A DNA stretch of 64,000 nt from Acanthosoma haemorrhoidale (taxonomy: Eukaryota > Arthropoda > Insecta > Hemiptera > Acanthosomatidae): assembly GCA_930367205.1 (NCBI GenBank), contig OV884011.1, positions 125,259,910 through 125,323,909 on the forward strand. Direction: 5' to 3'. The notes beneath the pieces are model-generated. The model made no database searches and was not told the origin of the DNA. It saw only the letters and a list, made by a program, of their open reading frames with translations. Positions 28,241 through 40,495 of this stretch are shown in pieces; within the stretch, counting starts at the first letter, position 1; each line of letters starts with the position of its first letter. A program made the position numbers and the translations under genes.

Positions 28241-28328
28241 TAAATACATAATTTTTAAAAATACTTGTAAAAAGGCGGTGTAATAATGATCTTTGTTGAA
28301 CACATTTATTAATTTCAAAATCAATAAT

Positions 28329-28460
28329 GAGGATTTGTGGAGGTATCAGGGCTGTGTCTGACCTGTAAATGTGTTATGAATGGGATTACTTATTGCCCTT
28401 TAGGATATTTTTATTATAATTTTATTCTCTAATTATATTTTCTATCTCTATAATTACAAA
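28329..28460 (+). mobile_element. Diverged 3' end of a jockey LINE
   Basis: GGATTTGTGGAGG, GGGCTGTGTCTG, TGTAAATGTGTTATGAATG and TTACTTATTGCC follow the same order as the 3' UTR of the LINE ending at 12733, but with many substitutions. Confidence 0.55.
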
Positions 28461-29533
28461 ATAAAGAAACTATTGATTAAGCCTATCACAAAATTGTATA
28501 TATGAATCATTTTACAGACCAGAAATTCTGTTTGCATCATGAGTTTTTTTTAATTTATTTATTAGATATAAAATAAGAACATAACCTAAAATTTTGTCTT
28601 CCTACAAGTTTTTATTTTTATTTCACCAGCGCTTTCGACAGTTCCACTGTCCTTAAATCAATCAATCAAGTGCTTAAAATGATGCTTGAATTTACTTCAC
28701 ACTGACTACTTTTGATTTATTATTACAAATGGTAAGGATAGTGATCCATGGATCAAATAGTACATATATAAATTTGCATGGATTTATTATCAATAAAGAT
28801 TTTTATCCCAGGGTTCATAAAAAAAAAACCTATTCGTTAATTTACACCATATATTTAGTCCACGTGGCGTGATTTGCTTACCCTGCTCTAGGGCAAATAA
28901 ACTACGGGCAATATCAACGATTTTTTGTGATTTCATACTTGTAAATTTCGACCAATACTTGGCTACTTTAAATTATTAAGATTCCTAATAATTTTTATTA
29001 TTCTTTTTCGCGTATGTTAACCACTGCGATTTTCTTTAATACACACTAATTGTGAAGAAAATCATAAATTTCTGACATCTTATGTTATTTACGACAGTTG
29101 TTGTATGCATAGACTGTTGCAAAAATCGTTCATGCCTAAGTAAATAATACATTGTGTACTATCTATGTAAGCCATGCTATGCAAGGTTTCTCTCTCTACC
29201 CTCTACTTTTCAACCCATTTGTGGAACATGTGATACTCATGAAATGATAGGACTAATGATAGGCGAAGAATACTTGTACAACCGACAGTTGTTGGCAAAG
29301 TGATCCTGGTAAGATAGCAGCTACTAAGCATGTAGCGACCGCTAACTACATGAGTTAAATCACCCTATACTCTGGTGCACATATATTGTAAGCAAAAGTA
29401 AAATAACAGGAACTAAATGTATGTAAATCATTGTAAAAGTTTTTAGCAATAAATGCGTGGAAGCCTGCAGTCATAAACAAGTCATAAACGAAAGAGGGTC
29501 GCCAGCCGTCAGCCATAAACCTGAAAGGGTTAG

Positions 29534-29680
29534 CCACCTGGCAGCCATAAACAGCCAGGTATCCACCGGCCTAAAAGCAAGGTGGGAATAGTACCACCTG
29601 GCAGCCATAAACAGCCAGGTATCCACCGGCCTAAAAGCAAGGTAGGATTAGTACCACCTGGCAGCCATACACAGACCCTT
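29534..29680. repeat. 60-bp tandem repeat, about 2.5 copies
   Basis: Units start CCACCTGGCAGCCATAAACA at 29534, 29594 and 29654, spaced exactly 60 bp. A diverged partial unit precedes them. The array leads into an LTR-family block and may be part of that LTR. Confidence 0.9.
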
Positions 29681-29699
29681 TTAGACCTTCGCCGCCTTC

Positions 29700-30175
29700 C
29701 AGCAGGAAGGGGGAACGATATTAAAACCAGGGCGTTTGGCCCTGTAAACCAGTCAGTCTCCTCATCAGCCTCTGAGTCTCCTTATCCACCTTTACTCGGT
29801 GACGCCTTATGCCAGGGCCACTGGCCCTGGAAGTCAGTCTCTTAGACTCCTCGTCAGTCTCTCCGCATCCGCCTCTGAGTCTCTCACCCGTCTTTTAGTC
29901 TCCTTGCAGACCCTCTGACGACTTGTACCCGTGACGCTGCTTAGCTTCCGCTCGAACTCTGAAAACTTGACTTATTCTTTATGAAACCTCTGTACCTCTT
30001 CTCTTGAACATAGTGCATTGTCGGGGCACATACCTATCATAAATGGAGTCAGATAGTAACGCCGTCATAGAACAATGGTTCATGTTATAAACTCAAACAA
30101 TCCGCACTTGTCACCAGGGCTAGGGTGATTAGGCACTCCCCTAGTGGCAACCCGACAAAGCAACTCTGGTATGAT
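29700..30175 (+). repeat. LTR-family fragment, copy a
   Basis: It shares GAACATAGTGCATTG, GGGGCACATACCTATCA, GAGTCAGATAGTA and CACCAGGGCTAGGGT with 32.65-32.79 kb, and part of this with 62.1-62.2 kb. The 5' half is rich in GTCAGTCTC-type repeats unlike the other copies. Confidence 0.6.
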
Positions 30176-31429
30176 CATATCAAAAAAACTACTGAGGATC
30201 GCTGGCCAAAAAGATTGTTTCGGCACATCGGCCGATAAGAAAAAAAAACAGCCAGCAAGGAGATGGCCGGATGGTCTAAAAGCACCAATGACTACTAGAG
30301 GATTGCGGGAAGGAGTGGTGAGGTCAGGAGTGCATGGCAGGCCGGAGTATTGGACCGAGAAGTATGAAAAACAGTTCATAAAAAAACAATGTAAACTTGT
30401 TTCTTTTGGGTGTTTCTTCTGAAAAACTTAAAATGCCCTAAAGGAAAACTATTTATATGGCGTGAAAGCGTGTGAAACATACTTCAGGCCTCACGGCAAT
30501 AAACATTGAAAAGAAACTTGATAATATTTCATAAACCTTCTTCCATGGTCAGTTGAAAGTTTACTCTAATCAATAAGAATATCTGATGGAGAATTTCTGG
30601 GAATAGCTGTAAAGAATGCGATGGCTTGATAATTTAGCACAGATGTGATGCTGTTCAGTTTTCAACTTCATAATAAATAATATCCATTTTTAATTAAATA
30701 GTGTCACTAATCAACTTCTGACACACAACGGTCAAAGAATCGTCAGAAGGTTTAAATAAACGAAATAAAATCTAGACGAGAGAGCACAGAATGACGTAAT
30801 TGTTGGCAAAAGTTCTAAGAGGGTCGGTAAACATTTAGTGAGGCTGAGCCGAAGCTAGATGGCTTCTCCCTGTTCCAGCTATTAGCGGAGACGGGGGGAC
30901 TTGAAGTCCAAGTCCGCCTACTTTACCATCAACAGTTAAGTCACATTTTAGCATCGGGGCACACTGAGGCGAAACCAACAAACTTTAGACTCTGAAGTAT
31001 TATTCAGCATTGATGCAACACAGTTAGGCGAATTCTAACTTTTCTTTTGCACGATTGACGTCACTGTGTGTTTGTTATAGTAAAATAAATTTTTAATCTA
31101 TTGTTTTTATATGCACTTTAAATATTTTGCATATTTATCTAGCCTAAGCATAATAAATCAGAACCAGCTTTTTATGTTTTATTCCTTCGAAAAGCAGTGT
31201 CTTAAAATAGTAAAAAACTTGTTAATCGTTATTTTATCGAATATTTTATGTTCTCTTCAAACCCGAAAATTGTCCAGAAAACTAATTATTCCTCTTTTAT
31301 ATATAAATCTCTCTCTACTTTCAATGAAGAACTCCATCCTTGGGCTGTTTAGTTAGTCTGGGCTGTTAGCATTTCGTTTTTCCATTGCAAATTGCTCAAA
31401 AATAACAATATGTGAATGTCATACGACCA

Positions 31430-31930
31430 TTGTTGGGACAAACTACAAGAAAGTTACCATAATCGCTTTCGCCGACGACCCTGCGGCTTACAGCAGTAGC
31501 ATTAGTGCACAAAAACCTCTTACACCGACTGAGTCAGTTTGTAATGTAATCAATGATAGACTGGGTAGGTTAAATACAAGTGCGAACTCTGGAAAGTCCG
31601 ACTGCGTAATCTTCTTCGTCATAAAGGGGGAAAAACCTATACTATAAGAGGGCAAGAGAACTCAAACTATTTGAGTATATAAATGAAAAGGCATCTCTAT
31701 TTCTCTACCCATTTTAGAAAAAGTATGGCATGTATAATTGTGTTCTCAAGCCATCTCTTCCATACGGTGCTGAGTACTCACTTAACTGACAATACAGCTT
31801 AAAGTCTCTACGGAATCACGAGAAAAATAGTCAGACGTACATCTCACCAGAGGTTAAATAACGCCGACATGCACCAGTTGCTTGGTATGCCGTCGGTGGG
31901 TGAGTTCACCCATACCCATACCCACCGGAA
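31430..31930 (+). mobile_element. LINE-B fragment: RT core and C-terminus
   Basis: At about 31455 a frame reads IIAFADDPAAYSSS, the RT catalytic motif. Further on, TGACAATACAGC and the following 130 bp match 27710-27890 with substitutions. The frame is broken repeatedly. Its 3' UTR appears to continue at 32895, after an LTR insertion. Confidence 0.7.
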
Positions 31931-32143
31931 ACAGGATGCTTAGAAAGTAGGATCTGGGATTGTTTGGCTACCACTCTGACGGACAGGCTAAAAAGGCTCG
32001 AGGCAATATTAACAGAGCTGGGACTGTTCACTTGAAGGTGCTTTATGCAGGTTATACAGAAACAATAGATTTTAATATAGACCACACGGAAGACTTCGTC
32101 AACAGCAATAAAGACTTTAAGGTATTATTTTTGCATACAGTGT
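31931..32143 (+). other. Unclassified short ORF block
   Basis: An open frame (31960-32145) encodes about 61 residues including LKVLYAGYTETIDFNIDH. It lies between a LINE-B fragment and the LTR copy and may be retrotransposon-derived. I do not recognise it. Confidence 0.25.
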
Positions 32144-32894
32144 AGTTGTATATGCTGCCGAGGACAAAGTGCCACCGCAACTGCGGTATCATTGGTCAGA
32201 ATAACGCCTTAAATCATTGGCTACTAACGAGCCACCGCTGACTATTAGTAGTGCCGGGTTTTGGCCTGTAAATCATTCTCACGACGGCTCTCTAACTGGT
32301 GTACCTGAAGCTGCACTGATGTTTCAAGACTTGGCCTTCTCATTTATGAAAACCTCTGGATCTCTCTTCCTAACCTTGCTGTGTTTCAGTCCGGCCTTGT
32401 CAGACCCCACACTCTCCTAGTGGGATTCTCTGCCTTCGTCTTGCTAACGCTAGCAGCTCCTTTGGAGAGACCTCTCTCTCGCTGACAACGGTTGCCGTGA
32501 CCCTACAAACTTTACTTAGTAATGTCTCCCACGGCAATTCAGTCTGCCTCTCTCCGGTTCACACTCGCCTTTGGAATCCGGACGGTTTTCGCCTACCCTC
32601 AGATACCGAGTGTGAATTCGTGGTCATTCCAAGACCATATAAACTACCAACCCTATACCTCTTCTCCTGAACATAGTGCATTGCCGGGGCACATACCTAT
32701 CAAATATGGAGTCAGATAGTAGACCCGTCTTGAAGCAATCCAGGTCATAGCCTAATCAACCCTCACTTCACCAGGGCTAGGGTAACTAGGCACCACCTCG
32801 TGACGACTCGACACCAGTGTTTTGTTTGTACTTCATAATAAAGCTTTTCTTTCTTTTCTTTTAAAAGACTTTCGTCTACAAAGATTATTTAACT
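32144..32894 (+). repeat. LTR-family copy b, probable solo LTR
   Basis: It starts AGTTG and ends ATTTAACT, like the AGTTA/TAACT ends of the errantivirus LTR in this window. It contains CCATATAAACTA at about 32636 and AATAAAGC at about 32838, and ends in a CTTTTCTTT-rich stretch. The 3' end matches 53299-53378 (minus). LINE-B sequence lies on both sides. No clean target duplication was found, so the left boundary is tentative. Confidence 0.6.
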
Positions 32895-33200
32895 TATGAC
32901 CACAGCCCCGCATCGATGGGAACCGACTGGCTGTCCGGGAAAACCAGGCTAAGTTACTGCCTCAAATTGCTCAAACTCATCCATAAGATGAGCCCCATCA
33001 TCTTTTGAATTTTCAAAAACATTGTTCTATTTACATCACATTGTAACCGAAAAATATTCTATACAAATTCCAAAAATGTAAAAAATGAAGCTAAGCTACA
33101 GTAAATGTAATAAGCACGAAAATTTTGTAAATAGATTCAATGAAGAATCTAGATTTTGTTAAAAAGTGTATAAAATTAATAAAGGGGATATGGAAATGTA
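32895..33200 (+). mobile_element. LINE-B 3' UTR
   Basis: CCGCATCGATGGGAACCGACTG, GATGAGCCCCATCATCTTTT and TTTTGTAAATAGATTCAATG match the UTR at 27,945-28,180. It is probably the continuation of the fragment ending at 31930. Confidence 0.7.
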
Positions 33201-33776
33201 AGTTTTTGTATTCATTTAACATCAACACGAGCAGCTTCAAACAGAATAATGAAAAGCGTTGTCATTGCGGACATCGGTTAGATTTGGCATTCCTGAATTT
33301 CTTTTTGAACTTTTAAAATGTTTGGCTTGGCGACCTAAGAATTCTTACCATGATAGTCAAATGTGCCCGTGAAGGAGTATCAAATAAATTAAGTCACATA
33401 CCAACAAACATTTTCTCATGATTCAGATTGGGACGACTCCCATGAACTCTCAGTGAGGATGTTGCGTATAAAATTATTTCAACCCATTTACCCATCAATT
33501 GTTGTGATCTGATAAAACGAAAGGCAGGTAAAACTACTTTTTGAGGACAGAAAAACACAAATTAGAAGGGGATTAAAAGCAAATGGGTACTAAATTGGGG
33601 CCAGGCATAGGTCTAATGATGGTATAACAGCAATGAAATTCACATAAATATAGGCATCTTAAGAATAAACTTGATGATAATAAAACGCTTTACTGAATAT
33701 TGCACGATATTTCGTCTGGCTGTAACATCGATGTCAAGCCAGGGATAAAGTAATAATACATAGTTATGAAATAATT

Positions 33777-33874
33777 CTATATTTATATTCCTTTATTGTA
33801 CTATAATTTCAATCTGCCTTTTATAAGGCAATAAGTAATTAAGATAAATGCTCTCATTCACACCATATTTACAG
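33777..33874 (-). mobile_element. Severely truncated jockey LINE, 98-bp 3' end
   Basis: The minus strand carries GAATGAGAGCATTTATCTT and TTGCCTTATAAAAGGCAG followed by an AATAAAGG tail, nearly identical to 12,640-12,730. TATGAAATAATT flanks it exactly (33765-33776 and 33875-33886), so it is an independent, recent insertion of the same family. Confidence 0.88.
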
Positions 33875-34553
33875 TATGAAATAATTAAACATATCGTGGT
33901 ATCGATTAGGCAGCTCTGTGAAGATGCCCAAGAAGCGACTCATAAATATTTTGGAGCATGTTAGGAAAACTTCAAGTATGACGTAGTGAATTAGATGTAT
34001 TGAATAGTTAGCTCGTTAAATGCGATCACGTGATATCATTTTGAATACCATATTTTGAAAATTTTGCACCAGTCATCACAGGCCAAAGCACTGCACACAA
34101 GGCAGGTGGGACTTATGTAGAGTGTTTTTAAATAAAACAAAAAATTACTTTAGTATATAAAAGTGGAGTCAGAGAAACAGCTTTTGAATGTGTATGATAA
34201 TAAAAATTATTCAATAAAACACAGGAAATCAATGAAGGGAGAGGAAATAGCGAGTACAACGAAACCCTTAATTGTATAATACAGGAAAATCAATTTAATT
34301 AATCAAAACAGGTTAATGTTTTTAATTACATTTCTATACGATATATGTTAGTGTATAAAACTATAAGAGGGAAAAAATTGATGAACGTTTACAAGATTAC
34401 TTTTCCCAATTATAGTTTGCAAAAATAAATCTCAAATTTCACATTCTTGATCTTTTTAATTTAATATCCTACTCAAAATTTAAGAACTTTTTTCCAATTA
34501 ATTAATTAATGACTCTTGCTAATTTTTTTTAAAGAAACTGGCACATTATCGCC

Positions 34554-34721
34554 ATGGGACAACAAACAGGATCTCAATGTGAATTTTATTTTCTCTGGGT
34601 TGAACATGGGACTTGGCCGGATGGAAGCACTAAACGGGAAGAACGGAACATACAGACGGAAACAGGCGTGAAACCATGGCTGATTCCAAATTTCGGGAAG
34701 AAAATCCCAACAAAAACCTAA
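34554..34721 (+). CDS. Unrecognised 55-codon ORF
   Basis: ATG in a good context (GCCATGG) opens MGQQTGSQCEF..., ending in a lysine-rich tail before TAA. Base composition is richer in GC than its surroundings. I recognise no domain. It may be a host exon, a transposon remnant or chance. It is followed 76 bp later by another ORF on the same strand. Confidence 0.25.
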   Translation: MGQQTGSQCEFYFLWVEHGTWPDGSTKREERNIQTETGVKPWLIPNFGKKIPTKT

Positions 34722-34797
34722 ACAAATTGCAATGGCAGCGATTGTCCTTGGATAAAATTGTTATACATGGTAACAAAATGTAATATAACCCCCCTTC

Positions 34798-35046
34798 ATG
34801 GGCTTTTCAAATAATATTTTTGGTCTATTTTTGCTATATGTACAATTGTGCGTCCAGGTTGAGAACCTAGTTTATAATATCACTGCTCCCATCATGTATC
34901 ATATGACGGATACACCACAAGGTTACAGGACCGGTGTCGGATTCAATCCTACTAACCTTCTCCACATACTCGATTCGAATCACTTCATCACGTCTTATTT
35001 GACCGGTACCACGGTTTCTTGTTTTACTAACCAAGGAATCAAATAA
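34798..35046 (+). CDS. Unrecognised 82-codon ORF with N-terminal hydrophobic segment
   Basis: Residues about 5-20 (NIFGLFLLYVQLCVQV) look like a signal peptide, followed by a polar domain with one N-glycosylation-type NIT, a PQGYRTGVGFNP stretch and one Cys. No family was recognised. A short secreted protein, a first exon, or an envelope fragment of a retroelement are all possible. Confidence 0.3.
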   Translation: MGFSNNIFGLFLLYVQLCVQVENLVYNITAPIMYHMTDTPQGYRTGVGFNPTNLLHILDSNHFITSYLTGTTVSCFTNQGIK

Positions 35047-36867
35047 TGTAAAAAATAAGTTATTATAAGTTCCGTCCTCGAAGGTAGAGGCTGTACTTTC
35101 ATATCGTCTTTTGTTTGTTTGTATGTACTAGCATAGAGACCATAAAAAAAGTCTTAACGACCTAAGGCCAACATGCGCTATTTTCTTAACGGACGTTAGA
35201 GGAGTCAAAAATACAGGTCTGTTCATTAAGATTAAAAATTCAAATGGGAGAAAATATATGACTAAAAGTGAGTAGCGTTTCTAACGCACGAACGCTTAAG
35301 CCAACTCAGAAAAATATCGATGATAAATGAGGTGGTGGAATCAGCTTGTTAACTCACGGGAAGACTAAAGTCCGCACTTTCTTCACTAACGATCCATTCA
35401 ATAATGTAAATAAGTAATATCAGAATAAGTATATATGCCTTGATAAAAGAAAAAAAGGAAATATTAGCGGAATAGAGAAGAAATAATCATGAGGATAAAT
35501 TAGTGGCAAGTAATTTAGATCTCAGTGAAATCTAGGAGGAACGATGGGCAGGAATCATAAAGAGGAAATATCTTGGAAGTTGGGGAAGGAGGAGCTGTAG
35601 GAATATTGAAAACATGCTGGAAGGTATTGAATTACTCCGGAGATAAATGCGGAGTGGGTGAACTGAGTAGGATACGTACCCTGTTCCAAATTTTGTGAAC
35701 TAGAAGGAACCCCCAAAGAAGGAGAAGAAAAACATGTAACAATTCATTAGAAAGGAACCCAAAACCTCTGAAAATTGATAATTAATGACATATTAATAGT
35801 GGTAATTACCGAATCCCTTGATAATGTGTAAGATTCAAATTTCAGAGCTTACTCCCGATTCATACGAACCAAAAGACAAGTTGTGACAACCAAAGAAGAT
35901 ACTAAGGGAGACCGGGGCAACGGCTGAGACTACAAGGACAGATCTGGAAAATTAAAGGAAACTCAACCAGATCTTGAAAGGATCTTGTCAAGGGAGTACA
36001 ATTGTAATCAGTAAGAGGGAGTTAGAAATTTATTTTACGACCAAAAGAGGTATTTTCTATTTAATTTAAAAAAAACTAACACTACATCTTAATTTAATAA
36101 AGCAAAACTATTCCCCGCCAAATTCTGATTTAAGACTGTGTTAAATTATTCGTATGAAACTTACTACGAACGAAATTACTAAAGATTTTGAAGCGTACTG
36201 CAAAACATGTTAGTATGTTGGTCAATGAGATACAGTATCAATTAGCAATAGATTTGTTAAAACAGATTACTGCTTGTGTTTCGGTAGTAGCGGAAAATTG
36301 TTTGCAATCCGCAAATCTACTCACCTTATATAAATTACTTGCTGGTTCTTCCCCTGAAGGACTATAAAATTAATTGGTAAAACATAAATGAGGAAAGCAA
36401 GAAATGGTAAACGAAAATAATTTTTTCAATAAAAGATTTCCAGATTTATTGTCACACCATCCTTTCTTTTTATACATAAATAAATTATCAAAAAAAACAA
36501 ATGATTCTTCTTATTCTACGATATTGATCAATAATTATAATTGCTTCCGTATTATTGAATATTTACATATTAAATTCATAATTAATTTGATTCAAAATGG
36601 ATACGTATCTCAAATGACGAAATGAAAGCGTAAATACTTACTAATTTTGTAGGCCTACGTGAATTTATCAGATAGTATTCAACAAAATTAAATAAACAAG
36701 TGTAATTGCAACAATAATTATTTGAGCAATATAATTGTTACAATTAGCAATTGAATCGATCAACAAAAATGTTGATTTGATAAATAAAACCCAAATATAA
36801 TTTTATCTGGCAAGATTGCTACATTACAAGTTAAATTACATGAATAAATGTTAAGGTGTCAATAAAT
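35047..36867. other. Stretch without recognised genes
   Basis: AT-rich with short chance ORFs (for example 36404-36625). No repeat relation to the rest of the window was noticed. Confidence 0.5.
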
Positions 36868-38899
36868 GTCAATAATTGTTTATTCAGAGCTCTTTGTTTC
36901 CGTTGTATGTCGTGACAAATAAATTTATGTCATGGCCAAATAGTTGACTGAAATACACGGCTCGCCAGAATTTGAAACTCATAATTTCATGTTCCATATG
37001 AGAATGTAGAAAATTGACAATAGTAGTAAGAATGAGTACGACCTGAAGACTGGAGATTTGCAGTAGGTGGATGGCCGATGTCGACATGGAGGTGAACAAC
37101 ACTTCGACGGGAGCTGATGACAGATGATTGTCTGTGAGCGGTCGTCTCTTGAAGTGTCCAATAGGTGTCTCGGTCGAGAAATGTCGTTCCCTCAGGATCT
37201 CTTCTCGATTAGACGTAATTAAATTCACAGAAAAAAATTACCTTTTTACTTTAACGCACTGACATAGTTTTAACAGTCTAGCGGTCGTGGGTTTCGTGGC
37301 CGTGTCTATCATACAACTGGTGTTGGTTAAGTAAGAGTCCGAGTTAATCCTCTTTATGTAAACAAAGCTTGCACTGAAACACTTGGTGTTATTCAAGTTT
37401 ACCGATAACGCAATTCTAAATCTAATCTTTAAACATTCACGTTTTGTAACAAATAATAATTTTTCTCCTTCGTTCTTAACATTATGACATAACTAAAACT
37501 GTTAAAGTATGAAAAAAATCAATGTTTAAATTGCTGTTTATATGTTGTCAATAATTGTTTATTCAGAGCTCTTTGTTTCCGTTGTATGTCGTGACAAATA
37601 AATTTATGTCATGGCCAAATAGTTGACTGAAATACACGGCTCGCCAGAATTTGAAACTCATAATTTCATGTTCCATATGAGAATGTAGAAAATTGACAAT
37701 AGTAGTAAGAATGAGTACGACCTGAAGACTGGAGATTTGCAGTAGGTGGATGGCCGATGTCGACATGGAGGTGAACAACACTTCGACGGGAGCTGATGAC
37801 AGATGATTGTCTGTGAGCGGTCGTCTCTTGAAGTGTCCAATAGGTGTCTCGGTCGAGAAATGTCGTTCCCTCAGGATCTCTTCTCGATTAGACGTAATTA
37901 AATTCACAGAAAAAAATTACCTTTTTACTTTAACGCACTGACATAGTTTTAACAGTCTAGCGGTCGTGGGTTTCGTGGCCGTGTCTATCCATACAACTGG
38001 TGTTGGTTAAGTAAGAGTCCGAGTTAATCCTCTTTATGTAAACAAAGCTTGCACTGAAACACTTGGTGTTATTCAAGTTTACCGATAACGCAATTCTAAA
38101 TCTAATCTTTAAACATTCACGTTTTGTAACAAATAATAATTTTTCTCCTTCGTTCTTAACATTATGACATAACTAAAACTGTTAAAGTATGAAAAAAATC
38201 AATGTTTAAATTGCTGTTTATATGTTGTCAATAATTGTTTATTCAGAGCTCTTTGTTTCCGTTGTATGTCGTGACAAATAAATTTATGTCATGGCCAAAT
38301 AGTTGACTGAAATACACGGCTCGCCAGAATTTGAAACTCATAATTTCATGTTCCATATGAGAATGCAGAAAATTGACAATAGTAGTAAGAATGAGTACGA
38401 CCTGAAGACTGGAGATTTGCAGTAGGTGGATGGCCGATGTCGACATGGAGGTGAACAACACTTCGACGGGAGCTGATGACAGATGATTGTCTGTGAGCGG
38501 TCGTCTCTTGAAGTGTCCAATAGGTGTCTCGGTCGAGAAATGTCGTTCCCTCAGGATCTCTTCTCGATTAGACGTAATTAAATTCACAGAAAAAAATTAC
38601 CTTTTTACTTTAACGCACTGACATAGTTTTAACAGTCTAGCGGTCGTGGGTTTCGTGGCCGTGTCTATCATACAACTGGTGTTGGTTAAGTAAGAGTCCG
38701 AGTTAATCCTCTTTATGTAAACAAAGCTTGCACTGAAACACTTGGTGTTATTCAAGTTTACCGATAACGCAATTCTAAATCTAATCTTTAAACATTCACG
38801 TTTTGTAACAAATAATAATTTTTCTCCTTCGTTCTTAACATTATGACATAACTAAAACTGTTAAAGTATGAAAAAAATCAATGTTTAAATTGCTGTTTA
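36868..38899. repeat. Triple tandem duplication of a 679/680-bp unit
   Basis: Units begin GTCAATAATTGTTTATTCAG at 36868, 37547 and 38227 and run to the shared end at about 38899. The three copies differ by only about two positions: an extra C in copy 2 near 37989 and a T/C change near 38366. Each copy contains the same 114-codon minus-strand ORF (36884-37228, 37563-37907, 38243-38587), whose conservation means nothing beyond the DNA identity. The unit has a moderately GC-rich core (about 220 bp) and an AT-rich flank. The short TGTCAATAA direct repeat before copy 1 could have seeded the duplication. Confidence 0.95.
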
Positions 38900-38995
38900 A
38901 AATAAAAAATAAACCAATCATTAAAACTAAATTTATATATATATTTTTTTTTTTATTTAGAGCGCTAACAGCTTGTTTTCTTTATATGTTAGGTG

Positions 38996-39091
38996 ATGGG
39001 AAAGTACATCAGCAAACCGCCAAAGAAACTCTGGCCGGAAGTACGACGGGAGGAATTGACGATGAAGATCGTGATCCCCTATAATGAATAA
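38996..39091 (+). CDS. Candidate 31-residue protein or terminal exon with myristoylation-type start
   Basis: MGKYISKPPKKLWPE begins the ORF, fitting the MGxxxS N-myristoylation pattern with flanking lysines. The rest is charged and ends PYNE before TAA. An acceptor-like polypyrimidine stretch with TATGTTAG lies 5 bp upstream of the ATG, and AATAAA follows four bases after the stop (39095-39100). It could be a small gene, a last exon, or chance. It lies about 100 bp past the 680-bp array. Confidence 0.3.
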   Translation: MGKYISKPPKKLWPEVRREELTMKIVIPYNE

Positions 39092-39100
39092 CTTAATAAA

Positions 39101-40423
39101 AGCATGCATAATTTTTCAACTAAACGTTTTGAATAGTTCATCTATTGTATGTGGTGTTAAAAGAGCTAACAGACGTTTGTTTTTCGGTATATTTATACGT
39201 ACCTTTAGTTATTTATACCAACACTTCAGGTTGTTGAAGGACATATGGGTGGATCGGTATGCGGTGGGCAGCCATTTGCATTAATACTTCCTTACAAACT
39301 AATCAATCACTTACTGAGAAAAATGAACATAAATATAATATAATCGTTTTCTCCCGAGCTTAGAGGTAAAATAGACCCACACTTAAAGATATTTCAGCGG
39401 AAGCAACCTTGGCAACGGATTGGGTAAGAAATTCGCTTACAGCTGAGAGACTTCGTGCTTGAAAGTAAGGTCGAATATGAATCACCTCTCAGATGCCCAG
39501 AGACAGTGACTGGAAAGCGGAAATGACGATAGATGCGGCAATGCGGCACACCTAACACCGAGGTCTGCCTCCTTCCGATGTCAGTGGCACAGCGGACAAA
39601 GAGCCCTCAGTCCAGACTCATTAGCACACATAAGGCATTCACTGTCTACGCACTCTGTTTATTCCATTGTCTTCTGCCTGGCCTCAACTTAAAAAGATTC
39701 ACTTCAAGGTTGTTTGGGTAGTTTTGTTGCGCCTTTATGTGATCCTTGTAATGGTAACAAGGATGAGTCGAACACAGGCTTCCCCATTAAAAGAGGAAAA
39801 CCTGAGTTAATTGAGTTGCTCTCCAAACCAATATCTGAGAGCATGGGATTCAGATGACTGATACTTAAAACACGTGCGAAAATATCACAATTTTCGGAGC
39901 TAAATGTGACCGTTGTATTACAATGCATTAAAAGTTAATACTTATGATAAATAAACAAAAATAACTAAATTAAAGAAACAAACAGACAATAGGTTTTTCT
40001 GAAATTAGATGACAGCCCATAGGGTTTATGAGCCACGCGTGGACAAAGAATTAGACGACCAGAGTAAAATTAATAATTAATTGAAATTTAAAATTCTTAT
40101 TTTATACACGTTTTATTTAACGTATATTTGGGAGGCGAGAGACAGAACCCAGAAACAAGATTTAAATGAGTTAGTAGTGATTTACTTCACGTTTGGAATC
40201 GAAGCAATATAAAATTTTTAATTGTTGACAAAATATATTTCTGTTAATTTTTTTATGAAAAAAGTTGTTAATAACAAATTCAATTAGAATACATTGTCAT
40301 GAAACTAATCTTTATTAGTAAAATAATTAAAAAGCATTCTAGGAAGTCTTAGCTGAATTTATATGGGTATTTTTATAGTTGATTGAGCCAGAAAAAAGAT
40401 ATTTTTGTAAAATTTGCATCTGC
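39101..40423. other. Stretch without recognised genes
   Basis: Short ORFs only (39533-39721 plus, 39704-39928 minus). Slightly higher GC at 39,370-39,720, but no identifiable product. Confidence 0.5.
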
Positions 40424-40490
40424 CATTATTATACACAACACAAATTCGGGGCTTGATGAGGAATTGGAAGACGGGGACGAGGCATGCAGT
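40424..40490 (+). mobile_element. LINE-B fragment flanking the errantivirus
   Basis: CACAAATTCGGGGCTTGATGAGGAATTGGAAGACG is about 90% identical (by eye) to the reverse complement of 50,332-50,395. It encodes TQIRGLMRNWKT of the LINE-B linker between endonuclease and RT. Its orientation is opposite to the LINE-B sequence right of the errantivirus. Confidence 0.7.
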
Positions 40491-40495
40491 CAAAC

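Noticed and set aside
24653..29680. CRISPR-like arrays (73-bp and 60-bp repeats)
   Set aside because: Units are directly tandem with no unique spacers, in a eukaryotic genome.
36884..38587. Three identical 114-codon minus-strand ORFs as a gene family
   Set aside because: Their identity follows from the recent DNA duplication. No domain, start context or codon evidence supports coding.
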